A DNA stretch of 46,426 nt from Dethiosulfatarculus sandiegensis (lineage in GTDB: Bacteria; Desulfobacterota; Desulfarculia; Desulfarculales; Desulfarculaceae): the NCBI RefSeq assembly GCF_000931935.2, contig NZ_AZAC01000037.1:1-46426 (forward strand), written 5' to 3'. Position numbers and translations under genes: made by a program. The notes beneath the pieces are model-generated. The model ran no database searches. It worked only from the letters and a program-made list of their open reading frames with translations, and was not told the DNA's origin. Positions 16,534 to 25,028 of this stretch are shown piece after piece; position 1 is the stretch's first letter, and each line of letters opens with the position of its first letter.

Positions 16534-17262
16534 ATGGCTCATAAGATAGAGTCTTTTGAGATCGCCCATGACAGCCTGAGCCTGGCCGCACGTCTCCACC
16601 GGCCTTCGAAGAAACCACAAATAGCAGTAGTCGTTTCCCACGGGCTTAAGTCTTCCATGGCCAGCAGGAAACTTACAAATTTGTGCCGGGCTTGTGCTGA
16701 TTTCGGTTTTTTAACGCTTCAATTTGATCATTCAGGCTGTGGGGATTCGCCTGGCGAGGAAAGGTTGGTCACTCTCACCCAAAGGCGGGATGAAGTGTTG
16801 AGCGCAGCCAAGGCCCTCTCAGATCTGGAGCCTGAGCTGCCTTTGGCCTATATGGGATCCTCACTTGGCGGCGCTGCCGTCATTGCTGCTTCGGCCATAA
16901 GGCCGCCCGTATGCACCATAGCCTGGTCCGCTCCCACGGATATGAAGGCCCTGATGGAAAAGATTTCAAAACAGGACCCCCCGCCGGATCTACCCCTGAT
17001 GGTCGAAGATATTCCCAAACATGATTTAAAGGGAATTATCAAGAAATTGCCCGGATTGCTCTTTATCCACGGTCAGCTGGATGAAGTGGTGCCGGTTGAC
17101 CAGACTGAATCGGGCTATGAGTGCGCTCCCGACCCCAGGGCTTTTTTGATTTTAACCGGAGCGGATCACCAGCTTTCAAAACCGGAGGATCAAAGGCAGG
17201 CCACGGCCCACACCCTGGCCTGGCTGGAAAAATTCGCCAATAATAGAAAAACCGGTTCATAA
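16534..17262 (+). CDS. Alpha/beta hydrolase
   Basis: 242 aa, cytoplasmic. The elements of the fold are all present: HG at VVVSHGLKSS (oxyanion region), the nucleophile elbow GSSLGG with Ser110, Asp183 in GQLDEVVPVD and His212 in GADHQLS. This is the arrangement of bacterial serine aminopeptidase/hydrolase_4-type alpha/beta hydrolases, so an esterase or peptidase. The substrate is not evident. A TATAAT at 16506-16511 just upstream may be its -10 element, but no good -35 was found. Confidence 0.85.
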   Translation: MAHKIESFEIAHDSLSLAARLHRPSKKPQIAVVVSHGLKSSMASRKLTNLCRACADFGFLTLQFDHSGCGDSPGEERLVTLTQRRDEVLSAAKALSDLEPELPLAYMGSSLGGAAVIAASAIRPPVCTIAWSAPTDMKALMEKISKQDPPPDLPLMVEDIPKHDLKGIIKKLPGLLFIHGQLDEVVPVDQTESGYECAPDPRAFLILTGADHQLSKPEDQRQATAHTLAWLEKFANNRKTGS

Positions 17263-17380
17263 ATAATATTTTTTTGGCCTGTTTTTTTTAAATTGGTAGA
17301 AAATTCCAGGTCAAAAATGATTGATCGGTTTTTTGTTTTCCCATAGATGGGGTGCACCTGAATACTCGGCAGCCTCGTTT

Positions 17381-17409
17381 TTGACACTTTTCTCTTAGCA
17401 ATATATAGT
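17381..17409 (+). promoter_or_regulatory. Sigma70-type promoter of the thrC operon
   Basis: A perfect TTGACA (17381-17386) and TATAGT (17404-17409) are spaced by 17 bp. Transcription would start near 17416, about 19 nt before the thrC ATG, leaving room for the GGAGG at 17424-17428 and little else, so no leader-based attenuation is apparent. Confidence 0.8.
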
Positions 17410-17434
17410 ACGCTTCTTCATATGGAGGCTTGTA

Positions 17435-18937
17435 ATGAAATTAGAGGATTTTTCAGCTCAGGATCAAAGTGATCTGCTGCCAGAGCCCCAAAAGGGGCTG
17501 GTCTATCGTTGCCTTGGTTGCCAAAAAGAGCATCCCATTGATCAACTTTTGTATACCTGTCCGGAATGTGGACAGGTTTTACTGATAGAAAACAACGAGT
17601 TTTCAGAGCTTAAGAAAAAAAGCGGCAAGAGGTGGCAGAGGATTTTCGACCTTCGCAAAACCTTGAATATCCCGGCCTTGAAAGGCATATTCCGGTTCCA
17701 TGAACTGGTGGCCCCGGTGATTCCCGCTGACTGCGTTATTTACCTGGGCGAGGGGTCCACCCCCATGGTGGAGGCTTCCGGTCTGCTTCAATCCCAGGTC
17801 GGCGCCAGGTTCTATTATAAAAACGACGGCCAGAACCCCAGCGCCTCCTTTAAGGACAGGGGCATGGCCGCGGCCATGGCCTATATCAATTACCTGATCA
17901 AGTATAAAGGCGCGGGCAAGATCTTAAGTGTCTGCGCCTCAACCGGCGACACCTCGGCCGCAGCCGCTCTTTATGCCTCTTATTTGTCTCCGAATGTCGC
18001 TTCCAGTGTTCTTTTGCCCAAGGGCAAGGTCACACCCCAGCAGTTGGCCCAGCCTCTTGGCTCTGGCGCTCAAGTCTTTGAAGTGCCGGGTGTTTTTGAC
18101 GATTGCATGAAGGTTGTGGAGCACCTGGCGGAGAATTTCCAGGTCGCACTTTTAAACTCCAAGAATCCCTGGCGCATCTTGGGCCAGGAATCCTATGCCT
18201 TTGAAGTGGCCCAGGAGCTGGACTACGACCTCAAGGGCACAGTGATAGTGGTCCCCATTGGCAACGCGGGCAATATCTCTGCTATTATGCGTGGCTTCAT
18301 GAAGATGTATGAGCTCGAGATCATAGACTCGCTGCCCATGATCCTGGGCGTGCAGAGCCATCATGCGGACCCTGTGTTCCAATATTATTCCGAGCCGGAC
18401 CCCGAAAAGCGCGAGTGGCAGCCGATGACTGTCAAACCTTCAGTTGCCCAGGCCGCCATGATCGGAAATCCGGTCTCAATGCCCAGGGTGGTGGAATTGG
18501 CCCGGCGTTACGAAAAAACGGCCGGGGCGGGCAACTTTCATGTGGTTCAGGTGAACGAACAGGCCATAATGGACAGCATGATTCAGGCCAACAGACACGG
18601 TCACATTGCCTGCACCCAGGGTGGTGAGTCTCTGGCCGGGCTAAAGGCCGCCATGGCCAAAGGCATAGTCGGCAAGGAACACACCGCGGTGCTTGATGCC
18701 ACGGCCCATCACCTCAAGTTCATTGGGTTCCAGCAAATGTACTTTGAGGATAACTTCCCGGCAGAGATGGGCGTCACCCCTGAAAAGGAATTACAGAATT
18801 ATCCCAGGGAAGCAGTTCCTTCGGGTCTGGTCCGTTTACCCGCACCGGGGAATCCCCTGGAAGGCGAGGAGTTCAAGGCTTTTGTCAGCAAAACAGCCGA
18901 ACTGATAGCCAAAGAGCTTGGCCTTAAGGTGCGCTGA
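17435..18937 (+). CDS. thrC: Threonine synthase
   Basis: 500 aa. The enzyme converts O-phospho-L-homoserine to L-threonine with PLP. An N-terminal zinc-ribbon-like segment (C26/C29 and C42/C45) is followed by the fold-type II core. The PLP lysine is K140 in SASFKDRG, and VCASTGDTSAAAALYA is the Asn/Ser/Thr-rich phosphate-binding region. GNAGNISA (about 275) is the phosphate-loop glycine motif. It matches the long threonine synthases of Deltaproteobacteria. It is the first gene of an operon (promoter at 17381) with a thioesterase and rlmH. thrA and thrB are not in the window. Confidence 0.95.
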   Translation: MKLEDFSAQDQSDLLPEPQKGLVYRCLGCQKEHPIDQLLYTCPECGQVLLIENNEFSELKKKSGKRWQRIFDLRKTLNIPALKGIFRFHELVAPVIPADCVIYLGEGSTPMVEASGLLQSQVGARFYYKNDGQNPSASFKDRGMAAAMAYINYLIKYKGAGKILSVCASTGDTSAAAALYASYLSPNVASSVLLPKGKVTPQQLAQPLGSGAQVFEVPGVFDDCMKVVEHLAENFQVALLNSKNPWRILGQESYAFEVAQELDYDLKGTVIVVPIGNAGNISAIMRGFMKMYELEIIDSLPMILGVQSHHADPVFQYYSEPDPEKREWQPMTVKPSVAQAAMIGNPVSMPRVVELARRYEKTAGAGNFHVVQVNEQAIMDSMIQANRHGHIACTQGGESLAGLKAAMAKGIVGKEHTAVLDATAHHLKFIGFQQMYFEDNFPAEMGVTPEKELQNYPREAVPSGLVRLPAPGNPLEGEEFKAFVSKTAELIAKELGLKVR

Positions 18938-19353
18938 TGGATCAGAGCGGCAAAAACGCCCTGCTGGACGATGGATATTGTTTTGCCTGCGGTAAAAATA
19001 ATCCCGCCGGTCTTGGCATGCAGGTGGAATATACCGAAGACCAGGTGCTGTGCCGGATAGAATTGCCGACGCGTTTCCAGGGCTGGAGCGGAATCGCCCA
19101 TGGCGGGGTGGTTTCCACCTTGCTGGACGAGGTTATGGCCCATGCGGTTTTGCATTTCAAAGGCCCCGGGGTGACGGCTTCCATGGAGACCCGCTACAGT
19201 GCACCGGTCCCCCTCGAGACCCGGCTTCTGGTAAAAGGCTGGATCGACGAAACCAGAGGCAGGATGGTCAAGACCATGGCTACGGTGAGCCTGGCCGGTT
19301 CCGACAAATATCTGGCCCAGGCCACTGCCAAGTTTTTAATGCCTAAAGATTGA
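18937..19353 (+). CDS. PaaI-type hotdog thioesterase
   Basis: 138 aa. The hotdog core motif GWSGIAHGGVVSTLLDEVM (about 47-65) is the active-site helix of PaaI/YigI acyl-CoA thioesterases, with the HGG loop and Asp. The N-terminal part DDGYCFACGKNNPAGLGM is typical of this subgroup. The substrate is unknown. Its ATG overlaps the thrC stop by one base (TGATG), and it is followed by rlmH after a 2-bp gap. Confidence 0.9.
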   Translation: MDQSGKNALLDDGYCFACGKNNPAGLGMQVEYTEDQVLCRIELPTRFQGWSGIAHGGVVSTLLDEVMAHAVLHFKGPGVTASMETRYSAPVPLETRLLVKGWIDETRGRMVKTMATVSLAGSDKYLAQATAKFLMPKD

Positions 19354-19355
19354 TC

Positions 19356-19829
19356 ATGAAAAACTGTTTGCTTACAGTGGGCAAGCCCAAGGCCGAATAT
19401 GTGGCCTTGGGCCTGGCTGAATTTCAGAAACGCCTTAAAAAAAGCGGCGGCTGTGAGCTGGTCCAGGTCAAGGCGGTCAGGGCAGGAAAGGGCATCAGCG
19501 ACCAGGAGGTCATGGCTGGTGAAGCTGCTAATCTTTTGGCCAGACTGGACCCCAGGGACCATGTATGGGCCCTGGATCGCCAGGGCTCTGCCTGGAGCAG
19601 CGAAGAATGGGCCCGTCATCTGGACAAGGCCAGGTTGTCGGGTCCCAGGCGCCTGGTTTTGGTTATTGGCGGCGCTCTTGGCCTGGATCGGCAGATTCTT
19701 GAGCGGGCCAATAAAAAGGTGAGTCTGGGGGCGGCAACCCTTCCCCATGAGCTGGCCGCACTTGTCACCTTGGAACAACTCTATCGGGCCTACAGCATAT
19801 TGGCCAATTCACCCTACCATAAGGCCTAA
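19356..19829 (+). CDS. rlmH: 23S rRNA (pseudouridine1915-N3)-methyltransferase
   Basis: 157 aa from the ATG at 19356, close to the normal 155-160; a TTG two codons earlier is less likely. It is a SPOUT-class enzyme that methylates pseudouridine 1915 of 23S rRNA in the assembled ribosome. Diagnostic stretches are ALDRQGSAWSSEEWA, LVIGGALGLDRQ (SAM-binding knot) and the C-terminal LEQLYRAYSILANSPYHK. It is the last gene of the thrC operon; a terminator is at 20036. Confidence 0.97.
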   Translation: MKNCLLTVGKPKAEYVALGLAEFQKRLKKSGGCELVQVKAVRAGKGISDQEVMAGEAANLLARLDPRDHVWALDRQGSAWSSEEWARHLDKARLSGPRRLVLVIGGALGLDRQILERANKKVSLGAATLPHELAALVTLEQLYRAYSILANSPYHKA

Positions 19830-20035
19830 AATCCTGTCTGCAAAAGGCCGCAGTGCGCGCCGTTCACATCTGGGCTGTTCCGGAAATCTTTCCGAGGTTT
19901 TTGCAAAGTTACCCTATCGTACCCGCGGTGTACTTAAATAAACCTTCGACAGGCGTGAGAAACTCCTCTTTATCACACCGTTTAAAAACACCGGTTGATG
20001 TTTTCGGAAAATAGTTAGATTGTTGGATTTGCTCT

Positions 20036-20060
20036 GACGGGCCGCTTTTCCCGTCTTTTT
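20036..20060 (+). terminator. Rho-independent terminator downstream of rlmH
   Basis: GACGGG (20036-20041) pairs with CCCGTC (20050-20055) and is followed by TTTTT. It lies about 207 bp past the rlmH stop. Confidence 0.75.
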
Positions 20061-20342
20061 ATACGGCGTATCGTGGCTTTTCATATTTTAAGTATAGCTC
20101 TGTAATCTTTATGGTTATATGGGGGTGGCCAGGTCTGGGCCCACGATGACGCGAACTCATAAAAATGATAAGTACTTTTTACAAATGCAAAAATATTGCT
20201 CCAAACGGCAAACTGATTATCCGATAAATTTCCTTTGCCCTTTGAGGTCTCTTTATTCTTGCCTTATTATTTAAAAAAGGGCTGTTTTTTAAGTATCCAC
20301 TTTGGCAAAACCCGGCTTGCGGCTATATGGTTTCTAAAGCTG

Positions 20343-20382
20343 CACCCCGAGATGCGGCAAGAATGCCGCTGATTGGGGGGTG
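20343..20382. other. Layered hairpin with symmetric internal loop
   Basis: CACCCC (about 20343-20348) faces GGGG..GTG, then an internal loop GAGAT/TGATT, then GCGGC (20354-20358) / GCCGC (20365-20369) closing a 6-nt loop. It is not followed by a T-run. The class is unknown. Confidence 0.4.
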
Positions 20383-20680
20383 GCTGTAAGGCCTGTCGGT
20401 TATACTTGGTTTTTATTGAATATGGATCCGGTCGTTTTAAAAGAGGATAAGAGCAATATAAATGAGAATGCTGCCTTTTTTATATCGGTTTGTTCTTTGC
20501 AGGCCTTTAAGCGGATTTGAAGAATTGACTTATTGGCGGAATCTGCCTGATTTGCCGAATCAGGTTTTGCAAAGTGTCGGACCGCCTTTTGCCAACACTT
20601 TGCTGCCTTGAAATTGCGAGAGCCCGCGAAGCGGCGCATTTTAAATCGCTCTCACCGGCATCCGCCATGGGAAGGTTAGA

Positions 20681-23600
20681 TTGAACAGTCGCCTTGATAC
20701 ATTTGATCGTGGAATACTTTTCTCTCTTGTATTTATCGGTATATCGTCCTGTCCTGCTCATGCGGCCCGAGCGGCTTTGCCTTCCATAGAAAACCAGTTG
20801 ACCGAATTTACCGGCCTCATCTATTTATTTTCCCTAATTTTCCTTTTCGGTTCAGGTGTTTTTTGGGCCGAGAACCGCAAAAGGGATAAAAGCTTCCTAA
20901 ACAGCCGTAAAAAAAAGAATGAGAAAAAAAAGATTATTAAGTTCAGACAACTACAAGAGCAGTTTACCTTGCTCGATACCCTGCCCATTCAGATCTGGTG
21001 CATGACAGACCCTGAAACCTGCGGGTTTGTCAACCAAACCAGAGCCGCCTTCCTGGGAAAAGCAAAAGAGGAACTGGAAAACCAGCATATTCAGGATTGC
21101 CTGATATCCGATTCGTTTGCCGTGTGCATCCAGGGTAATCAAAAGGCCTTTTCCGGTCGGGAGACGGGTTACTCAGAGGAGTGGGTGGTGGATCACAAGG
21201 GGCAGGCCAGGCTGCTTGAGGTGTCCAAAACCCCGCATATAGATGCCGACGGCAAGGTGGATTTTGTGGTCTGTGCGGGTCTTGACATTACAGACTCCAG
21301 AAGAGTGGAAGACGAACTTCGTCTGGCCAAGGAGCATGCTGAAAAGACAACTCAAAAACTTACCGATTCCATAGCCGAAGTCGAACGCTTCAACAGGGTC
21401 ATGACCGGCCGTGAAAAAAGGGTGATGAAGTTAAAAAGGCGGGTGAATGAGCTGTTGGGGGAGTTGGGACGCTCCCCTGAGTTTGCAGAAGAAGAGCAGG
21501 CAAAGGAAAAACAGAAAGAAAAAACACCCAAATTAGGTCAAAGGGCGGACCAGCCTTTTGAATCCGCTTTCAACCTTGGCGCTGTCACCCAAAAAGGCCT
21601 GCAAACCAAGTCGCTGGAATTAGCCTTTGCACCCCTGATTTCGGTTGCCCCCCTGGTCTGGGCGCAGATGAATGGATTGTTTGAAAAGTACGGGGCTTTC
21701 ATAAAGTTGCATAAGGTGACGGAGCCCAGGGCCATTAAAAACCTCATGAGTTACAACTACCTGGATGGTGGGGTGATTCCGGCCTCAACTGCCCTTGGCC
21801 TGGGGCTTGAGAGAAGAAAAACCAAAGTCTCTCTTTCTGTGATGCTCAATTTAAACAGTTTTGCCCTGGTGTTGGCCCGAAGACACAAGGATTTGAAAAA
21901 CGCAAAGCAAATGAAGGGCTTATCCTTTGCCGTCTCTCACAAATATTCAGTGGCCCATCTCCTGCTTTGCTCCTTTTTAGCTAAAAATAAACTGGATCCT
22001 TTAGTTGACGTAAGCATTCTGGAAGTTTCACCCAGGCATATGCCCTTGTACCTTAAAGAGGGCTGGGTGGACGGCATATTCGCCCCGGAACCCTATGCCC
22101 AAGCGGCCACCGGAGAATTCGGTTTTATTTTTCTGCTCTCCAGTGAGATCTGGCCGAATCACCCTGCAGACGGCTTGGGCTTCAGAAAAGATTTTATTTC
22201 AAAAAGGCCGGGCACCCATGAGGCTGTTGTTAAAGCAGTACTTGAAGCTTTATATCAACTTCGCAAGGCTGCACCGGATGATTTGGAAAAATTGGCCCTG
22301 GAGTTGTCACGGCCTGAGTATCTCACTGACATTAATTCAGGATTGCTCACAAACCTTTTAAAAGGCGTTTTCGATAACGGGTTGGGTGAGAGGCTCGATG
22401 CTAACGGCCATGTGAAATTTTCTCCGGTGCTTTCAGATCAGCAGGCCAGATGGATCTTGGCCCAGGCCAAACACTTGGGGCAAGCAGGCTCGGAGGCTGA
22501 TCACCAAAAAGTAATCAAGGATGTTCTAAATGCCAGGTTGAATAATCTGGCCGCCTCGATCGGCTTTTCCCCGGCAGGTGGGTCGGCGCAGTTGCCCGAG
22601 GAACCCTTTATTGAAACTACGGATCAATTGGAAAGCCAGGAAAGCCTCGAGGCCGGGGCCTTGTTGAAAAGCAAATGGGTCGATGCCCGATCCCTGGAAG
22701 AACGGCTTTCCGAGTTGGCCGGTAAACTGGCCTTTTTGGGCAGTGGGTTTGGGCTGCCGGAGATCAGGGCCTGCCCTGGTGATGTAATGGGGGACTTGGA
22801 GATGGTGGCTGAAGATTTGGTTCAGCTTTTCAAGTCTGCCGACCTAAGTGTCTGGAAGCGCAATCAGGGCCTGGAGCGTATGGTGGCCGAAAAGGTTGCC
22901 AATTTGGAAGAAAACCGTTTGATTGCCTTGAACATAGCCGAGGATGCGGCCTTGGCCCATCAGCAGGCCGAGGAAAGTAACCTGCAACTGGAAGAGGCCA
23001 TAGCCAGGGCAAATCAGATGGCGCTTGAGGCGGAACTCGCCAATGCGGCCAAAAGCGAGTTTTTGGCCAACATGAGTCATGAAATTCGCACCCCCATGAA
23101 TGGGGTCGTGAGCATGGCCAGCCTGCTGTTGACCACTGAACTCACTGAAGAACAAAGGGATTATGCCAATACCATAACCCGAAGTGCGGACGCCCTTTTG
23201 GTTATCATCAACGATATCCTGGACTTTTCCAAAATTGAGGCAGGCAAGATCGAGATGGAGGAGATTGATTTCGACCTGCGCACCGCCTTGGACGATATAA
23301 ACGACTCCGTAGGGATACGGGTCCAGGAAAAGGGATTGGAATATGCCGGCTACATTGACCCCTCCATACCTTCACTTCTAAAAGGAGATCCCGGCAGGCT
23401 AAGGCAGGTCTTGGTCAATCTGTTGGGCAACGCCATTAAGTTCACCCAAAAAGGCGAGATCGTTCTTGAGGTCAATGTCAAGGAAGAAGATTCCGAATCG
23501 GCAACCCTTTTTTTTGAGGTGAGGGACACTGGAATAGGCATTGAGGAATCGCACCAGGAATTGCTTTTTGAGGCCTTTACCCAGGCGGACGCTTCCACCA

Positions 23601-24997
23601 CCAGGCAATACGGAGGTACGGGCCTTGGCCTGGCCATATCCAAAAAACTGGTGGAGATGATGCATGGCAGCATTGGGGTTAAGAGCAAACCGGGAGAAGG
23701 CTCAAATTTTTGGTTCACGGCCAGGTTAAAAAAGCAGGCCGAAAAAACAGATTCCTGGGCCGGTCCGGACGACAGAGACCTCTTAGGTGTCAAGGTGCTG
23801 GTGGTTGATGATAATAAAGTCAACCGCATGGTGCTTAATTCCTATCTCTCGGCCTGGGGTATGGAATGCAGTGAGGCGAATCAGGGCCGAACTGCCCTGA
23901 AAATGCTGCGCGAGGCACATAACCAGGGAGCCCCTTTCACCCTGGCTCTTTTGGATATGAATATGCCCGGTATGGATGGGGAGGAATTGGGCAGGCAGAT
24001 CAAGTCCGACCCCTTACTGAAGGACATCCGTTTGGCTATGGTCACCTCTCTGGCCCGCAGAGGGGATGCCGCCTTGTTGAAGGAAATCGGTTTTGAAGCC
24101 TACCTGACCAAGCCCGTGAAAAGATCTCAGCTTCATGAATGTTTGGCCACCCTGATGGGGCGCGCCCCGAGAGAGGGGGCGCAGCCTGGTGAGATAGACC
24201 TTGTCACCAGGCACACCCTTGCGGAAAACAAAAAAAGGGGCTTGCGTATCTTGGTGGTGGAGGACAACAAGACCAATCAAAAGGTCGCTTTGGCCTTGTT
24301 AAATCGACTGGGGTATGGGGCGGATATCTGCGCAAACGGTCAAGAGGCCCTGGATGCGCTGGCCGAAAAGGAATACGATTTGGTCTTTATGGACGTGCAG
24401 ATGCCCGTAATGGATGGTTTTACCGCCACCAGAGCGATTCGCGACCCCCAAAGCAAGGTGCTGGATCACACGGTGCCGGTTGTAGCCATGACGGCCCACG
24501 CCATGAAAGGTGATCGGAAAAGGTGCCTGGAAGCGGGTATGAACGGTTATGTTCCCAAACCGGTCCGACCCGAAGATATAATGAAAGCTATTACCGACAT
24601 ATTAAATAAGAATTATTCTGATATAAACCAACCACCTGTTTCCCAAGAGCCGGAAGTGGACTTGGGGGGAGATGAAAAAATGGTAAACGCCGAACATTTG
24701 CAAGAAAAATTCGGTGATAGCCTTGGCATGCTGATTGAGATTTTTCAGGAGGAGTCGGAGATTCACCTCAAGGAGATTGAAAAGGCTGTGCAAAAACAGG
24801 ATGCGGCTCTGTTGGCTGAGAGCGCACACGCCTTAAAGGGGATTGTGGGTAACTTCGAGATGGATGAGACTTTTCAGGCGGCTTTGAATCTGGAGCAGAT
24901 GGGGCGAAAGGAACAGCTGGAAGGCTCGGTGGAACTGTTTGATGGGTTAAAGGACTTGGTTGCGGATCTTCAAAAGGATCTTGCAGAGCTGACCTGA
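20681..24997 (+). CDS. Hybrid sensor histidine kinase with internal NrtA/NasS-like domain
   Basis: 1438 aa. Start is TTG with GGAAGG five bases before. Signal-like segment 1-30 and one TM helix (about 43-63) are followed by a basic stretch, so the rest should be cytoplasmic. Order: PAS (about 90-205), coiled coil (205-265), a nitrate-binding-protein-like domain (about 310-600; LELAFAPLISVAPLVWAQMNGLF resembles NrtA/CmpA/NasS), a linker, HisKA with His800 (MSHEIRTPMNG), HATPase with DTGIGI and GGTGLGL, receiver 1 (Asp1092, LDMNMPGMDG), receiver 2 (Asp1238, MDVQMPVMDG) and HPt (His1383, AHALKG). This is a BarA/ArcB-type phosphorelay. The binding domain lies inside the cell, as in NasS. The ligand (nitrate, nitrite or another solute) is inference. 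The CheD-HDOD gene follows 31 bp later. Confidence 0.95.
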   Translation: MNSRLDTFDRGILFSLVFIGISSCPAHAARAALPSIENQLTEFTGLIYLFSLIFLFGSGVFWAENRKRDKSFLNSRKKKNEKKKIIKFRQLQEQFTLLDTLPIQIWCMTDPETCGFVNQTRAAFLGKAKEELENQHIQDCLISDSFAVCIQGNQKAFSGRETGYSEEWVVDHKGQARLLEVSKTPHIDADGKVDFVVCAGLDITDSRRVEDELRLAKEHAEKTTQKLTDSIAEVERFNRVMTGREKRVMKLKRRVNELLGELGRSPEFAEEEQAKEKQKEKTPKLGQRADQPFESAFNLGAVTQKGLQTKSLELAFAPLISVAPLVWAQMNGLFEKYGAFIKLHKVTEPRAIKNLMSYNYLDGGVIPASTALGLGLERRKTKVSLSVMLNLNSFALVLARRHKDLKNAKQMKGLSFAVSHKYSVAHLLLCSFLAKNKLDPLVDVSILEVSPRHMPLYLKEGWVDGIFAPEPYAQAATGEFGFIFLLSSEIWPNHPADGLGFRKDFISKRPGTHEAVVKAVLEALYQLRKAAPDDLEKLALELSRPEYLTDINSGLLTNLLKGVFDNGLGERLDANGHVKFSPVLSDQQARWILAQAKHLGQAGSEADHQKVIKDVLNARLNNLAASIGFSPAGGSAQLPEEPFIETTDQLESQESLEAGALLKSKWVDARSLEERLSELAGKLAFLGSGFGLPEIRACPGDVMGDLEMVAEDLVQLFKSADLSVWKRNQGLERMVAEKVANLEENRLIALNIAEDAALAHQQAEESNLQLEEAIARANQMALEAELANAAKSEFLANMSHEIRTPMNGVVSMASLLLTTELTEEQRDYANTITRSADALLVIINDILDFSKIEAGKIEMEEIDFDLRTALDDINDSVGIRVQEKGLEYAGYIDPSIPSLLKGDPGRLRQVLVNLLGNAIKFTQKGEIVLEVNVKEEDSESATLFFEVRDTGIGIEESHQELLFEAFTQADASTTRQYGGTGLGLAISKKLVEMMHGSIGVKSKPGEGSNFWFTARLKKQAEKTDSWAGPDDRDLLGVKVLVVDDNKVNRMVLNSYLSAWGMECSEANQGRTALKMLREAHNQGAPFTLALLDMNMPGMDGEELGRQIKSDPLLKDIRLAMVTSLARRGDAALLKEIGFEAYLTKPVKRSQLHECLATLMGRAPREGAQPGEIDLVTRHTLAENKKRGLRILVVEDNKTNQKVALALLNRLGYGADICANGQEALDALAEKEYDLVFMDVQMPVMDGFTATRAIRDPQSKVLDHTVPVVAMTAHAMKGDRKRCLEAGMNGYVPKPVRPEDIMKAITDILNKNYSDINQPPVSQEPEVDLGGDEKMVNAEHLQEKFGDSLGMLIEIFQEESEIHLKEIEKAVQKQDAALLAESAHALKGIVGNFEMDETFQAALNLEQMGRKEQLEGSVELFDGLKDLVADLQKDLAELT

Positions 24998-25028
24998 AAT
25001 AAAACAATTTAAGGTCGGGTTTTGTCAA

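Larger units (their letters stand above)
19830..20680. other. Long non-coding region before the hybrid kinase
   Basis: An 850-bp gap with no supported gene. It contains the thrC-operon terminator (20036-20060), a layered hairpin at 20343-20382, and a perfect 7-bp stem CCTGATT (20546-20552) / AATCAGG (20558-20564) followed by four Ts. The leader of the kinase gene is therefore likely structured, but I recognise no riboswitch class. Confidence 0.5.
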
